Shown one piece after another: positions 26,153 through 33,865 of a stretch of DNA of 64,000 nucleotides. Numbering within the stretch: position 1 is the first letter of the stretch; every line of letters starts with the position of its first letter. The position numbers and the translations under genes were made by a program. The stretch comes from Paenibacillaceae bacterium (GTDB lineage: Bacteria > Bacillota > Bacilli > Paenibacillales > Paenibacillaceae), in assembly GCA_004134985.1 (NCBI GenBank), contig REGQ01000017.1:57190-121189 (forward strand), in the 5' to 3' direction. The notes beneath the pieces are model-generated. The model was given only the letters and a program-made list of their open reading frames with translations. It was not told the origin of the DNA and did not search any database.

Positions 26153-27025
26153 TCAATGGGTAGCCCGGTATCTGGCCGGGCCACGAAATACTTCCCTGAT
26201 ATGCCAGTTAATAAAATGATCTTTGGGCTCATATACCGGGTGTATCGGAGAGCGCACCTTTTGACTATGAAATTTCATTAACCAATCTTCAAATCCGTTC
26301 GTCCCATGAGCCTGCTCGGAAACGAGCAACACTCTATCTTCGGTTATCGTAAATACGCCACGATCAAATAGTTTATGATGAAGCGAGCATAGTGCAATCC
26401 CGTTCTCTTCCGTATCTGGTCCGCCAGCTTGGTGCCATTGAATATGGGCTGCGTCGATCGCTACCAAATGATGTCCAAGCCGGACATTAAATCCACAGAC
26501 CGCACAGCTATATTCATAGGCCTTTAAAATTTTCTCTCTGAAGTTAGGATCGCGTGATCGCCTTTTCATTATGGTGAAGCCCAGCCCTACTTCCTCTACA
26601 ATTTCTTGATGCATCGTCTCTGGAAAATGTTCGTTCAGCAGCAATTCAACCAATTGTTGAATGAGGGCATCATTATTGTTAAGAAGGTGAAGCACTTCCT
26701 CACTAAAACCCCCTGCCACTTTATCCGACATAAGCTGTCTATCCGAAAAGCTTCTTTTATCTACCATACGATTCAACTCCCAAATCCCGTCTGTTACAAG
26801 CCGAACAAACGGTTCTTCAGGATGATACGATTTTCTGGAGGGTCCGAACTCCCTCAATAGCTTTTTCAATTTCTCCCGTATTTGTTCATAAGGCAGAATG
26901 GTATTGTTATGCTGCAGTTGGGCCAGCCCTAAAAGAATGAGCAGCGGTTTATGAGGTGCACGTTGGCCATGCTTCTTCCAAATGGATAAATTTGATATTT
27001 TTTCTTTCAATTCACTAGCATCCAT
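26153..27025 (-). CDS. SBD-HNH type IV restriction endonuclease (phosphorothioate/modified-DNA reader type)
   Basis: I start at ATG 27025 (DASELKEKISNLSIW); the frame extends to 27127 but the extra 34 residues run into a repeat. The 290-residue protein has an N-terminal segment with HGQRAPHKPLLILLGLAQLQ and LLREFGPSRKSYHPEEPFVR. These fit the sulfur-binding domain (SBD) of ScoMcrA-like enzymes that read phosphorothioate DNA. The C-terminal HNH nuclease (about 190-260) has CAVCGFNVRLG, DAAHIQWHQAGGPD, and NGIALCSLHHKLFDRG. Family knowledge says such enzymes cut DNA carrying backbone or base modification. It leads the operon with the nuclease-helicase and Nudix genes. No Dnd/Ssp modification genes are present here. 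Specificity is inferred. Confidence 0.83.
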   Translation of the reverse strand: MDASELKEKISNLSIWKKHGQRAPHKPLLILLGLAQLQHNNTILPYEQIREKLKKLLREFGPSRKSYHPEEPFVRLVTDGIWELNRMVDKRSFSDRQLMSDKVAGGFSEEVLHLLNNNDALIQQLVELLLNEHFPETMHQEIVEEVGLGFTIMKRRSRDPNFREKILKAYEYSCAVCGFNVRLGHHLVAIDAAHIQWHQAGGPDTEENGIALCSLHHKLFDRGVFTITEDRVLLVSEQAHGTNGFEDWLMKFHSQKVRSPIHPVYEPKDHFINWHIREVFRGPARYRATH

Positions 27026-27133
27026 CGTCTCTACCCCATATATGTTTCTTCTACATTCCATCCCATTCAAGTTGAAAATAAACAATTGTTCAATTGAAAG
27101 ACTCGCCTGGGGATTTCGCGGCCACACGGAGGC

Positions 27134-27289
27134 TGTCGATTAATTGTGCATAACTTTTTTTCTGGCCTGAAAACGCCTCTCAGATCGAATTTTTATTATC
27201 AGCATATTTCGTTTGAAAAATAAATCGATCTGAGAGCCTTCTAGAGGCCCAAAAACGCCGAGATTAAAACTGTCCACAATTAATCGACA
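27134..27289. mobile_element. MITE-like inverted-repeat element
   Basis: TGTCGATTAATTGTG (27134-27148) and CACAATTAATCGACA (27275-27289) are perfect 15-bp terminal inverted repeats. Inside, CTCTCAGATCGA and TCGATCTGAGAG form a second inverted pair, so the whole 156 bp could fold into a long hairpin. It interrupts a TTCGCGGCCACACG-type repeat. No transposase gene is inside. I could not define a target-site duplication. Confidence 0.7.
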
Positions 27290-27291
27290 CG

Positions 27292-27470
27292 CTCACACGT
27301 TCCGCTATTTGCCTCAAAAACACCCAAATGGGATTTTCGCGGCCACACGTTCCGCTATTGGCACGAAACCACGCCTCAAAACATACTTTTCACACAAATA
27401 GCGGATCTGGTGGCCGCCAAAAATACTTTTTCGTTATTTTGAGCGATTTAGCGGAACGTGTGTCCGCTCG
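27292..27470. repeat. Dispersed repeat cluster (GCGGCCACACGTTCCGCTATT family)
   Basis: At least four copies in both orientations: CACACGTTCCGCTATTTG near 27293, TTCGCGGCCACACGTTCCGC at 27336-27355, AATAGCGGATCTGGTGGCCG near 27403, and TAGCGGAACGTGTGTCCGC near 27449. A partial copy (TTTCGCGGCCACACGG) sits at about 27115-27130 on the far side of the MITE-like element. The same family is at 17151-17290. Confidence 0.75.
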
Positions 27471-27654
27471 CGGTTCGTCATCAGCATGAACGCGGGCGTC
27501 TCAATCGACGGTGCTCCTCCCGGCCGACAGCCGCTCCACTTCGGCATCGTATCGAGAATTAACCCTGTCCCTTCTATCGGGAGCCGGGTAATGCCCTTGG
27601 AATGTATTTACTAAATCCATCATAGCAAATTATTCCTCGTTTGGAGGGTGTTTT

Positions 27655-27709
27655 TTCTCAAAAATAAACAAACCTGCGTTCCGAATGTTAAACTCGAAAC
27701 ACAGGTTTG
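27655..27709 (-). terminator. Terminator after the TerD-like gene
   Basis: CAAACCTGCGTT (27669-27680) and AACACAGGTTTG (27698-27709) form a stem. On the minus strand a T-rich tract follows (complement of about 27655-27668). It lies about 40 nt beyond the stop of the gene at 27748. Confidence 0.75.
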
Positions 27710-27747
27710 AAGTAATCCCATCGCCATTCGAAGCCAGTTCTCCTTCA

Positions 27748-29850
27748 TCAGGCAATGAATTCCGCCATAATGGTGCTGATGTCGTAAGGGGTGATCCCGC
27801 TGTTCACGGCGAACACCGTCTCCGCTAATTCAGGACTTTCTACCAAACGCCCTCTGGCAGCGGCATGCAGCAGAAACAGCTCATACAGCGAAGGTTTCAC
27901 TAATGAGGCCATCGCTTTCCCCATCAGTGTAATCCCTTTGTAATTGTCTTCTATATTATTGTGGAAATTTGGATACTTCTTCAATGCCAGGTCCGTCCAA
28001 ATGAGGGTGCGTTCCACCAGATCGATCACGACCGGAATCGCAATTCGCGTATCGGCTGCAAGATCGATTTTATCGCGCACTGTCGCCGGTTCGAATATTT
28101 CGCCTGATGCGGGACGCTTTCTCATCATCCAGCCGGCGAAACATTCCGGAAGATTGCAATACGGCTGCCCCGTAAATACGTGCAGGGACGTTACAATGTA
28201 TCGCCCGCCGTATTGGATCACGGAAGGGATGTCAATATCGATGAATTCGCAAGCACCATGAGGAGCCGAGGTGATATCCCCGCTATGCGCCGCTTTGTAT
28301 TTGCTTGATCGCAAGTTTGTGTAGGAAATATGTTCGATATATTGCCACTTCTCATCATACATGACCGCTGACAGGTCGATATCCACTCTTCCGGTAGGCT
28401 GCCCGCCGACCTTCCCTTCTTTCCACCACAAAAAGAAGCGAATGGTGTCTCCTTCCGGCATAGCAAGCTTGCTGCCCCGGACAATCGTTCGCAGCGCCTT
28501 GCTCGCTGACCGCTGCGAGAACGGAACCAGATACTGCTGTAATTGTTCCTCAACATAAACGTTGCCGAGCGGAGGGAGTTGGGCGAAACGGTCGATCAGT
28601 GTGCTCCTGCATAGTTGCACGACTGCGGCGCAAGCGTCCGTATCAATTGCAGGGAGCGTGTTTTGGACGGCCGTGGCCTTGGCTACATTGCCCTTTGGAA
28701 AGAACGTACGCAGCTCATGCTGCTCATCTCTTCGTTTGAAATGCTCAAGTACCTGCAGCAGCACCGGGGTTGAAACCTGTTGCGCGGCTTCATCGAACTT
28801 CGCAATAATCAAGGCATAATCTGCACTGATTCGCAGCAAATGATCCAACCGTCTCGCGAATTCGCCTGGACGCTGCTGCAGCAGTTCAACCGCCCAATCG
28901 ATATTGCGGTAACGAAGCGCTTCTTCCACTTTCCCTCTGAACGTCTCCACAGGGAGGTTATTTCGAAGCTTATGAAAGGCATCACAGCAGTTGCTATACC
29001 GGCCGCGGTATTCGGCAGGATGCAATATTTCTCCCAGACGTATCCAGCGCTGCTTGTGGCGCAGCATATCCTCCACGATATTCCCGCACTGATCGAGCAA
29101 ACCCAATAACAGTCGTCGCTCAGAGCGCTTGAATTTGCGAAACTTCGTGTTTGCTGCCAGACTTACATCGCCATCCGACAGCGCAACGGCCAGCCGCAAG
29201 ACATCAGTTGCCGTCTTAAAGTATTTGCTGATCTGCATCGTGCTTGCTTTGTTATATTTAAGAAGGGCATGAACGACAAAACCTACATTTTCTTTCAATG
29301 GGATCTCATCCGGCAGCAGAGTCGTCATCTCATCATAGGCGGCAATTGCCCATTCAATATCCTCCTTATCGGTTGCCGAGATCGAAACGTTGGATTGAAT
29401 CAGATTGCGAATGATCCCGTCGAATTGTTCCCCGCTGCCCAGTTCGATGACTTCCAGATCAATTTGATCCAGCAATGGGGAGCGCTCTTCCTTCACATAC
29501 GCAGGCATTCCGAGTGTGACATAATGCAGCACGGCGTTGATATAAAGCTCGGCTTCATTGGCCATCATGACTTGTTGAGGAAATCCGGGATACATCGGCT
29601 TGAAGATGACATTGGCTCCTACAAGCGACTCCAATCCGCTCACAACTTCACGATACAAAGCTGTGAATTCCGCTACAGACAGCGTTTGTACAACGTCCAT
29701 CAACTGCTTGGAAAATGTAAATCCTAGATACTCTATATTTTTCATTGCGGTAGCTATATAGGTTTGGGGAAGGATATGCTGGCCTGGCACTACGCTCAGC
29801 TTCCTAGTTCTTCGAAGTAAAATGGCATTTTTCATAACAGGACGCCGCAT
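27748..29850 (-). CDS. Large TerD-domain-like cytoplasmic protein (MXAN_6230/SCO0854-like)
   Basis: I start at ATG 29850 (RRPVMKNAILLRRTRKL); the frame runs back to 30042 but that part looks non-coding. The roughly 700-residue protein is mostly helical. It contains EALRYRNIDWAVELLQQRPG and EFARRLDHLLRISADYALII, which recall the MXAN_6230/SCO0854 family. Near the C-terminus GRVDIDLSAVMYDEKW, then AAHSGDITSAPHGACEFIDI, resembles the TerD calcium-binding fold of tellurite/stress-resistance proteins. The RING domain of some relatives is not evident. It is monocistronic with its own terminator. Function is unknown; TerD proteins are linked to tellurite, phage and envelope stress. Confidence 0.7.
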   Translation of the reverse strand: MRRPVMKNAILLRRTRKLSVVPGQHILPQTYIATAMKNIEYLGFTFSKQLMDVVQTLSVAEFTALYREVVSGLESLVGANVIFKPMYPGFPQQVMMANEAELYINAVLHYVTLGMPAYVKEERSPLLDQIDLEVIELGSGEQFDGIIRNLIQSNVSISATDKEDIEWAIAAYDEMTTLLPDEIPLKENVGFVVHALLKYNKASTMQISKYFKTATDVLRLAVALSDGDVSLAANTKFRKFKRSERRLLLGLLDQCGNIVEDMLRHKQRWIRLGEILHPAEYRGRYSNCCDAFHKLRNNLPVETFRGKVEEALRYRNIDWAVELLQQRPGEFARRLDHLLRISADYALIIAKFDEAAQQVSTPVLLQVLEHFKRRDEQHELRTFFPKGNVAKATAVQNTLPAIDTDACAAVVQLCRSTLIDRFAQLPPLGNVYVEEQLQQYLVPFSQRSASKALRTIVRGSKLAMPEGDTIRFFLWWKEGKVGGQPTGRVDIDLSAVMYDEKWQYIEHISYTNLRSSKYKAAHSGDITSAPHGACEFIDIDIPSVIQYGGRYIVTSLHVFTGQPYCNLPECFAGWMMRKRPASGEIFEPATVRDKIDLAADTRIAIPVVIDLVERTLIWTDLALKKYPNFHNNIEDNYKGITLMGKAMASLVKPSLYELFLLHAAARGRLVESPELAETVFAVNSGITPYDISTIMAEFIA

Positions 29851-30259
29851 TGATGATCCCTTGTCGCCCCGAGGGCTTGCTGAAGCGAATAGGACATCAC
29901 GTTCCGGCTGCCTCCTCTCTATGGAAAGAATGCCTTGCCTGCACATCTCTTCAGGAGAGCTGCCCCCTAATTTCACCCAAGAAGTTGTAAGAAGGAAGGA
30001 TGGCAATAGCCTGAAGAATGCAAGCAAGACACGCTGTGTCAAGGCGGCCGCAGCGTAACTTGCGTTATGCTCTTAGCTGCCTCTTGTGTATTATCTTCTC
30101 ATATGCCGAGGCACGTGAACATGGCGAAAGTATTACGACATTTTGTTGAAACGGAATCTGACAGATCACTTGCGCTAAGCGTACCTGACTCGGGGAGTCC
30201 TCGTGATAAGCGGTTGTGTCCGGCTAACTCACATAGCCTCTAAGCGCAAACGTCTCATG
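29851..30259. other. Intergenic region upstream of the TerD-like gene
   Basis: No gene supported. The frame of the TerD-like gene is open to 30042 but reads low-confidence sequence. Bases 30060-30260 hold no recognised site. Confidence 0.5.
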
Positions 30260-30781
30260 CTATTCCTCGAAAAGCACAAATTGCTGCGGATGGGAGCGAA
30301 TATACACGGCAATTTGTTGCAGACTGTGTGCAGCAGTGTCAATAAATTGTTCGAATAGCAAAGTGATCGTGCTTCGCAGCTCCTGATCCCCATCGAGATC
30401 CGTTATCGAAACATCATAGAGTGATACACCCGGCCTGCGATCCCTGGCTTCAATCACCACCCTGGTCCTCTCCAGCAAATCAAGCATCGCCTGATCATCA
30501 AAAAAATGCAGCCCTCCACTGACTCCTTCCCAGTAACCCGGCGTATCCAAAATACAGGCCAACCAGGCATAATACTCGCCTGCTGAATTTTTGGCATGAT
30601 CGTAAAGCACTCTGAACATGCATAATGCTTGCTGTCCCTTATTGAGCCTGGCAATGGCCGCTGTTTTCACTGCAATCTCTCGCCCGCGAATTTGTTGTAA
30701 AGTCGGCGCTATACATGCCCATCCAAGACGCTCATCACTCATTGATTCAAATTGCTGTTTTTGCATCGTAACTAAGGTCAT
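30260..30781 (-). CDS. Conserved hypothetical protein, DMP19/DUF4375-like
   Basis: I start at ATG 30781, with AAGGAG 7 nt upstream; an upstream ATG at 30859 would read through the operator. The 173-residue protein contains LGWACIAPTLQQ, KTAAIARLNKGQQALCMFRV, YDHAKNSAGEYYAWLA, and GLHFFDDQAMLDLLERTRVV. That pattern resembles DUF4375 (DMP19-like) proteins, whose biochemical role is not known to me. It lies downstream of a TetR regulator gene in the same direction. A copy of that regulator's probable operator sits just upstream of its ribosome binding site, so it is likely the TetR target. Confidence 0.6.
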   Translation of the reverse strand: MTLVTMQKQQFESMSDERLGWACIAPTLQQIRGREIAVKTAAIARLNKGQQALCMFRVLYDHAKNSAGEYYAWLACILDTPGYWEGVSGGLHFFDDQAMLDLLERTRVVIEARDRRPGVSLYDVSITDLDGDQELRSTITLLFEQFIDTAAHSLQQIAVYIRSHPQQFVLFEE

Positions 30782-30801
30782 TTTATCGCTCCTTTTTTTG
30801 A

Positions 30802-30817
30802 CTGACACGAAAGTCAA
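30802..30817. promoter_or_regulatory. TetR operator copy upstream of the DUF4375-like gene
   Basis: CTGACACGAAAGTCAA is the reverse complement of TTGACTTTCGTGTCAG. It matches the site before the TetR gene (31552-31567) at 14 of 16 positions. It lies 20 nt upstream of the ATG at 30781, just downstream of the AT-rich TTTTAAAATT on the minus strand, so bound repressor would block transcription. Confidence 0.7.
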
Positions 30818-30879
30818 TTTTAAAACCAAAAAAATCAGGCTAATTGCTAATTTGGGCAACAGCCTTATCTGTTCGATCT

Positions 30880-31533
30880 TTATGCAGGCTTCACGACGGC
30901 CAGGGCCGATTCCACCACTTGCTCCAGCACCTGTTCCAGTTGTTGCTTAGTCTCCGACGCTGCGGTTTCCTCTGCACGAAGCTGCTGCTGCAGCTTGTCC
31001 AAGTAGTTCATACCGTGCGATACAGCGCCCCAAAACTGCATCGCCATCAAATTCGCATCACCTGTTCGAATCGTGCTTTGCTCAATCCCCTTGCCAATGG
31101 CCGCCGCCATCGGCTGCAAAAAACGCTTCATCCACACAAACGGGGAAAACGGCTCGTCTGTATATAAGTAATGCACATCCATACTGATTCGCATATAAAA
31201 GCGGGATACCGAAGGTTCTTCCAGCACCTGCCTGCATACCGCCAAGGCATAGCCGCCAAAAAGCTCCAACACCGAGCCTTCCTGCTCAAAATGCGTTTTC
31301 GTAAACTGCTCTGTCCGATTCATCATCGACTCATAAAGCTCGCGAAACAAGGCTTGCTTGCTTTTGAAATAATGGTATACAAGCCCGCGCGCAAGACCGG
31401 CCCGCTCCGCAACGTCTCCGATCTCTGACGCCGCATAACCTTTCTCCGAATAAATGTGAATGGCTGCAGCCAAAATTTCTTGGGTCCGCTGCTTGCGGAT
31501 TTCTTCATTTTGCTCTTTTGTGCGTGGCGACAT
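30880..31533 (-). CDS. TetR/AcrR family transcriptional regulator
   Basis: A 217-residue regulator. The N-terminal DNA-binding domain reads EILAAAIHIYSEKGYAASEI, then GDVAERAGLARGLVYHYFKS, with the standard TetR helix-turn-helix at about residues 33-52. The C-terminal ligand domain (60-200) is alpha-helical and has no recognised sub-family mark. ATG 31533 follows AAGGGG. Its promoter (31573-31601) carries an operator copy immediately downstream of -10, indicating autorepression. Confidence 0.92.
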   Translation of the reverse strand: MSPRTKEQNEEIRKQRTQEILAAAIHIYSEKGYAASEIGDVAERAGLARGLVYHYFKSKQALFRELYESMMNRTEQFTKTHFEQEGSVLELFGGYALAVCRQVLEEPSVSRFYMRISMDVHYLYTDEPFSPFVWMKRFLQPMAAAIGKGIEQSTIRTGDANLMAMQFWGAVSHGMNYLDKLQQQLRAEETAASETKQQLEQVLEQVVESALAVVKPA

Positions 31534-31551
31534 AATGAACCCCTTTTTTAA

Positions 31552-31601
31552 TTGACTTCCGTGTCAATTAAAATCATATAAGCTATCAGGCTTGCTGTCA
31601 A
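31552..31601 (-). promoter_or_regulatory. TetR gene promoter with palindromic operator
   Basis: On the minus strand TTGACA (complement of 31596-31601), a 17-nt spacer and TATGAT (complement of 31573-31578) form a near-consensus sigma-A promoter. The palindrome TTGACTTCCGTGTCAA (31552-31567) lies just downstream of -10, in the initially transcribed region. A second copy precedes the next gene. Confidence 0.75.
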
Positions 31602-31780
31602 TACAACACCTATTCTTTCTTGACATTTCTCGTCATTGAAGGGCTGGCTGATGCTTTTGCAAATACAGTCTATGGGGAAGAGATGGACGGGCCTTGTGCT
31701 GCTGCCGGGAGCAGCAGTTATTGAAGGGAGCGAGGTTTTTTAATAATTAGCGCGGCAAGCGTACGCAGTTAATACTGCAT

Positions 31781-31822
31781 AAAGAAATGGATGCAAGCCG
31801 CAAGGACTGCATCCGTTTCTTT
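31781..31822. terminator. Terminator downstream of the CD3324-family gene
   Basis: AAAGAAATGGATGCA (31781-31795) pairs with TGCATCCGTTTCTTT (31808-31822), with one G-T pair. It sits 5 nt beyond the stop of the gene at 31827 and has T-rich flanks on both sides. Confidence 0.7.
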
Positions 31823-31826
31823 AATG

Positions 31827-32093
31827 TTATTTTTTGCAATAAACAATTTTTTTGATGCTATCATAGGATAGACAGAAATCGTCAGCAAGCTGTTCTAAGG
31901 TCATCCCTTCCGAAAACTGCTGGCGAATATTATCGTTTCTGAGGTTCAGCAGCTTCCTGCCCCCTGATTTTTCGCCCCACCCTTTACGCAGCCCGTCGGA
32001 AATCGGGATATAAACCATCTCTCCATGGACATACTTCTGTATTTCCTTAAGTAAAGCTTCAGGAAATATATGATCACCTTTTAAATAACTCAT
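31827..32093 (-). CDS. CD3324 family (Mor-like helix-turn-helix) protein
   Basis: An 88-residue protein (from ATG 32093; a GTG two codons earlier is also possible, both after AAGGAG). The family pattern is clear: FPEALLKEIQKYVHGEMVYI, then GWGEKSGGRKLLNLRNDNIR, and the helix-turn-helix MTLEQLADDFCLSYDSIKKI. CD3324-type proteins are small presumed transcription regulators related to Mor. It is monocistronic. A 119-bp inverted-repeat element lies about 40 nt upstream and may contain or disrupt its promoter. Confidence 0.85.
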   Translation of the reverse strand: MSYLKGDHIFPEALLKEIQKYVHGEMVYIPISDGLRKGWGEKSGGRKLLNLRNDNIRQQFSEGMTLEQLADDFCLSYDSIKKIVYCKK

Positions 32094-32133
32094 TCTCACT
32101 TCGCTCCTTAAAAATAAATTCGCTTTTAAGGGA

Positions 32134-32252
32134 GCAAAGTCTATACTACAAACACGTTTTCACCATACGAGTCAAATGAAAGTTAAGCGGTTACCTTATT
32201 AATAAGAACCCTCCATACAAACAACCGCCGTTGTTCATAGTATAGACTTTGC
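32134..32252. mobile_element. MITE-like 119-bp inverted-repeat element
   Basis: GCAAAGTCTATACTA (32134-32148) and TAGTATAGACTTTGC (32238-32252) are perfect 15-bp inverted repeats around about 90 bp. The interior has no gene. It appears to truncate a small gene read from 32306 (strong AGGAGGG site, start NKAIWVISVVL) after about 18 codons. Confidence 0.6.
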
Positions 32253-32306
32253 ATGGAGCTCGTTGCTGTCTAGCACGACACTTATCACCCAAATCGCTTT
32301 ATTCAT
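32235..32306 (-). pseudogene. Truncated 23-codon gene start at the MITE-like element
   Basis: ATG 32306 is preceded by AGGAGGG at 5-nt spacing, the best ribosome binding site in this region. The frame (MNKAIWVISVVLDSNELHA) reads into the inverted repeat and stops at 32235. The hydrophobic start resembles a signal or membrane segment. I infer that the original gene was cut by the element. Confidence 0.4.
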
Positions 32307-32411
32307 ACGATCCCTCCTCTTTAATTAATTAGATAGTAACAATATTTCCCAAAACAATCAAACAGTTTTTTTGCCGTATCAACTCGTAATTTTATTTTAG
32401 GTAGTAAAAAA

Positions 32412-32801
32412 TTAAAGTTGCTGTTCTGCCTTCTTATTGTTCCGCTTGGCTTCTGCCTTTTTAATATTTTCAGCCAATCTGAAGGTAACGATTTTACTGA
32501 TCAATTCATAGGGCAATGGCTTATCTATAGGGAATTGCACCGATCCTTTTGCCCCCTTATATGCTGACAACTCTTGCTGGAAAGCGTGAATCCCGCTTGC
32601 TCCCGGATAAAATCCGATATGATGTTTGTATGCAGCAAAATGCACCAGATTGCCATGCTGTGCAAACGTTGGCATTTGGTAACTTATTTTCTCCACGGCC
32701 TCAGGCACCAACGCTTGAATGGTCTTTCTTAACGTTTCAAGCGTTTCCTGAACTTCAGGAGGAAACTGTGCGATATATTCATCAACAGATTGATACGCCA
32801 T
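32412..32801 (-). CDS. DUF1801 (YdhG-like) iron chaperone-type protein
   Basis: A 129-residue protein matching DUF1801: VDEYIAQFPPEVQETLETLR, VPEAVEKISYQMPTF, FAAYKHHIGFYPGASGIHAF, then KGSVQFPIDKPLPYELI. The family includes Bacillus subtilis YdhG (Fra), a frataxin-like iron donor for Fe-S cluster assembly. The C-terminal Lys-rich tail (KKAEAKRNNKKAE) is an extension. ATG follows GGGGGATAG. It is monocistronic. The iron role is by homology only. Confidence 0.85.
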   Translation of the reverse strand: MAYQSVDEYIAQFPPEVQETLETLRKTIQALVPEAVEKISYQMPTFAQHGNLVHFAAYKHHIGFYPGASGIHAFQQELSAYKGAKGSVQFPIDKPLPYELISKIVTFRLAENIKKAEAKRNNKKAEQQL

Positions 32802-32838
32802 TGTCTATCCCCCTATCTCAATTGCTTATTATATCAGG

Positions 32839-33057
32839 TTCAAAACCAAAATCAGATTCCGACGAGACGCGGATGTGCTACTGCGGGCTTGCAGGGGCAA
32901 GCGATGATTTTGAGGCAAAGCCGGGATTGTTGTATTTCTTACAACAATTTCAGATAATTATTGCTATTTTGCCAAAAATGTTGTATAAAATGCAACAATT
33001 TCAGGGAAATGACCGATTATGAGCTGAATTCTTGCAGAAAATACAACAATATCCCCT
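32839..33057. repeat. Intergenic repeats: AAAACCAAAATCAG element and TTGTTGTA/TACAACAA palindromes
   Basis: TTCAAAACCAAAATCAG at 32839-32855 starts a copy of a repeat also seen at 40758 and 47779. The shared downstream piece (TGTGCTACTGCGGGCTTGCA versus TGTGCTGCTATGGGTTCGCA at 47811) extends the match. From 32926, three related units with TTGTTGTATTTCTTACAACA, TGTTGTATAAAATGCAACAA and CTTGCAGAAAATACAACAA follow; each can form a short hairpin. Confidence 0.65.
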
Positions 33058-33102
33058 GATCCTGCTTTCGCTCAACTTATATAGCAGCGCCTACTATCTC
33101 CG

Positions 33103-33711
33103 TCATGATAGTGTTTCCCACTTGGCCCACAATTGCTGTGGATTCAATTCATAAATTTCATGTTCTCTGTACATAAATTGATGCATAATAAACTCCCGGC
33201 GAACGGTTGCAAAATCATCATAATACTTTTTAATAAATTCATTGATTTCCTTTTCCGTGTATTTCCGCCCCTTTTCCAATGACGAGACCAAATGTTCCAG
33301 CACAATAAGCTTCTTCTTAAGCTGTGCAGGGAGGCTTTTGAGTTTTCCATCGGCTGTGAAAAAACTTCGGATGACCGTTGCCTTCAACTTTGCATGCTCC
33401 ACTTGCATCAAATCCCCCTCTTCCCCATTGGAATTCACTTGTCGATAAATTAACTTTTCAGTCGCCGTTGCACTGTTTTTAATGAAGTAATCATTTAATG
33501 AGAAATAGATGGTGTTTTTCTCCCGTCGCTCATTGATGAGACTGGCTTCCCGCAGCTTTGTTGCATGATGCGTAATTGTCGCAGGCGTGACACTGAGTTT
33601 TTCCGCCAACGACTGACCGTTAAGTTCACCGTCTGCAAGCAAAATTAAAATTTTGATTCTTGTTGGGTCCGCAAGCGCTTTATGATACCCAACCACTTTC
33701 TCTAATTGCAT
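33103..33711 (-). CDS. ArsR-type regulator with C-terminal DUF2087
   Basis: A 202-residue regulator. The N-terminal winged helix (residues 1-75) reads HKALADPTRIKILILLADGE, then LAEKLSVTPATITHHATKLR. The C-terminal DUF2087 (about 115-190) reads DGKLKSLPAQLKKKLIVLEH, then YTEKEINEFIKKYYDDFATV, and RREFIMHQFM. DUF2087 is common in Bacilli, and its ligand is unknown. No metal-binding Cys pair is present, so metal sensing is unlikely. The gene is preceded by a sigma-A promoter overlapping a perfect 28-bp palindrome, implying autorepression. No target gene is adjacent. Confidence 0.88.
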   Translation of the reverse strand: MQLEKVVGYHKALADPTRIKILILLADGELNGQSLAEKLSVTPATITHHATKLREASLINERREKNTIYFSLNDYFIKNSATATEKLIYRQVNSNGEEGDLMQVEHAKLKATVIRSFFTADGKLKSLPAQLKKKLIVLEHLVSSLEKGRKYTEKEINEFIKKYYDDFATVRREFIMHQFMYREHEIYELNPQQLWAKWETLS

Positions 33712-33760
33712 GCTCTGTCACTTCCCTCATCCGATTTAACGATCATTTAATTTATCAAAC

Positions 33761-33815
33761 ATCTAATTTAATGAATATTAAATTAGATAATATCCCAAAG
33801 CACAACCATTGTCAA
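33761..33815 (-). promoter_or_regulatory. ArsR promoter overlapped by a perfect palindrome
   Basis: On the minus strand TTGACA (complement of 33810-33815), 17 nt and TATTAT (complement of 33787-33792) form a strong promoter. ATCTAATTTAAT (33761-33772), GAAT, ATTAAATTAGAT (33777-33788) is a perfect 12+4+12 palindrome touching -10 and the start site. This is a convincing operator. Confidence 0.8.
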
Positions 33816-33865
33816 CGGGCGTGCTGCTAATTAGTCGGTTTATAAGTTATGTATCGGCTATAGGC

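Larger units (their letters stand above)
27026..27747. other. Gene-free region: MITE-like element, dispersed repeats, terminator
   Basis: Between the HNH gene and the TerD-like gene lie a 156-bp inverted-repeat element (27134-27289), several copies of the CGCGGCCACACGTTCCGCTA repeat (27292-27470), and a terminator (27655-27709). I see no coding gene. The HNH operon promoter must lie in or near this repeat block. Confidence 0.7.
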
